A stretch of DNA of 26,979 bases from Candidatus Iainarchaeum sp. (lineage in GTDB: Archaea; Iainarchaeota; Iainarchaeia; Iainarchaeales; GCA-2688035). This document shows positions 26,613-26,979 of this stretch, one piece after another. The stretch's first letter is position 1. Each line of letters starts with the position of its first letter. Both the position numbers and the translations under genes were made by a program. The notes under the pieces were generated by a model. It was not told the origin of the DNA. It ran no database searches and was given only the letters and a program-made list of their open reading frames with translations. The stretch covers positions 1 through 26,979 of the forward strand of contig JAFCFG010000006.1 in assembly GCA_017608725.1 (NCBI GenBank). Reading direction: 5' to 3'.

Positions 26613-26694
26613 GGTGCCGAATACTTTTAAGCTTAATGCCATTAATTCCTCCAATTCTGGAGACAGGGTGCCGAATACTTTTAAGCTTAATGCC
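26613..26694. repeat. 28-nt exact direct repeat, 54-nt offset
   Basis: Copies at 26613-26640 and 26667-26694 begin GGTGCCGAATAC and end AAGCTTAATGCC. Each includes CGAATACTTTTAAG, which resembles an archaeal BRE plus TATA element. Confidence 0.95.
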
Positions 26695-26768
26695 TTAAAT
26701 TGTGCTTCAAATGCAGAGATATTAGACAGCCTTGAGATATTCAACAGCTTAATAAGAGAGAAGAGGGT

Positions 26769-26778
26769 CTTAAATAGG
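26769..26778 (+). promoter_or_regulatory. TATA-like element upstream of methionine aminopeptidase
   Basis: CTTAAATAGG starts 73 nt ahead of ATG 26842, which predicts a leader of about 45 nt. The similar TCTAAATAGG precedes PolB. Confidence 0.4.
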
Positions 26779-26841
26779 TTTTGAATCAATAGCTATTTTG
26801 GCAAAGAAATTGCCTTTTTTAGGGGCTTTTGAGGTATTTGG

Positions 26842-26979
26842 ATGGATAAAGAAGAGGCTGGAAACTACATAAAAGCAGGTAAAATTCTGCAAAAAGTAGT
26901 GAAAAAAGCGAAAAAAAGCATTAAACCAGGGCAGAAACTGCTTGAAATTGCCTTAAATGTGGAGAAAAGCATTGAAACA
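26842..26979 (+). CDS. map: Type II methionine aminopeptidase, N-terminal 46 residues (3' truncated by window)
   Basis: ATG 26842 gives MDKEEAGNYIKAGKILQKVV followed by KKAKKSIKPGQKLLEIALNV, open to the end of the window. This matches the start of archaeal type II methionine aminopeptidases, which typically read as an amphipathic YxxAGKI helix and an I-(K/R)-PG-x-K-L-L-E-I-A turn. The enzyme removes the initiator Met co-translationally using two metal ions. The metal ligands lie beyond the window and cannot be checked. A few related pita-bread-fold proteases begin similarly. Confidence 0.75.
   Translation, partial: MDKEEAGNYIKAGKILQKVVKKAKKSIKPGQKLLEIALNVEKSIET

Larger units (their letters stand above)
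26439..26841. other. Long intergenic region of nested repeats upstream of methionine aminopeptidase
   Basis: After the stop-codon repeat the strand is A/G-rich with AATTCAAAGGGAAA at 26481-26494 and 26577-26590 and AAAAAATAAATTGAA at 26532-26546 and 26564-26578. Then comes a 28-nt exact repeat (26613-26694) and a TATA-like CTTAAATAGG (26769-26778). No gene is supported. A 69-residue minus-strand frame here is built from the repeat. Confidence 0.65.

Noticed and set aside
26580..26789. Minus-strand 69-codon frame upstream of methionine aminopeptidase
   Set aside because: It repeats ALSLKVFGT because it crosses the 28-nt DNA repeat; no ribosome-binding site or domain.
1..26979. Prophage, plasmid or integrative element
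   Set aside because: No integrase, recombinase, capsid, portal, relaxase or attachment-site-bearing tRNA is visible; PolB and the aminopeptidase look chromosomal.

Overview
The window looks archaeal. It carries a family B DNA polymerase with the archaeal motif set and a PIP-box-like tail, the N-terminus of a probable archaeal type II methionine aminopeptidase, A/T-rich TATA elements (TTTATAAA, TTTAAATA) ahead of several genes, and secreted proteins rich in N-x-S/T sequons. Giant surface proteins, pairs of small coiled-coil proteins and much unrecognised membrane protein content suggest a DPANN-type lineage, perhaps Diapherotrites or Micrarchaeota. The phylum is an inference; only the archaeal call is well supported. 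No rRNA, tRNA, CRISPR array, transposase or integrase was seen.

Layout. (1) Positions 1-16139: three tandem same-strand paralogues encoding giant membrane-anchored surface proteins. The first is present only as its C-terminal 393 residues, the second is complete (2419 aa), and the third (about 2482 aa) has one apparent single-base frameshift near its start. They share an amphipathic N-terminal helix plus one membrane anchor, chains of carboxypeptidase-regulatory-like and Ig-like beta domains with conserved cysteine pairs, Gly-rich hydrophobic segments flanking a non-homologous module, and an unrecognised conserved C-terminal domain. (2) Positions 16451-18372: five small same-strand membrane proteins of 87-130 aa, none recognised. 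(3) Positions 18541-21578: a divergent/convergent trio of two small coiled-coil proteins (minus strand) around a 508-aa protein (plus strand). That protein has the fold order of HerA/VirB4-type ATPases but has lost both the Walker A and Walker B signatures. (4) Positions 21741-26979: PolB, a type I surface protein with a PKD domain and a charged cytoplasmic tail, and the start of methionine aminopeptidase.

Reading them together, regions 1-3 could be one envelope machine: giant anchored ectodomains, small membrane subunits, coiled-coil adaptors and a dead HerA-like subunit. This is a hypothesis from adjacency and protein character; no single gene proves it. PolB, the surface protein and the aminopeptidase look like ordinary chromosomal neighbours.

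The non-coding DNA is also unusual. Nearly every intergenic gap contains paired direct repeats of about 14-47 nt. In five genes the duplicated unit includes the gene's own stop codon. Several 3' flanks are long purine-rich tracts on the coding strand, built from AAAGGGAAA-like words.
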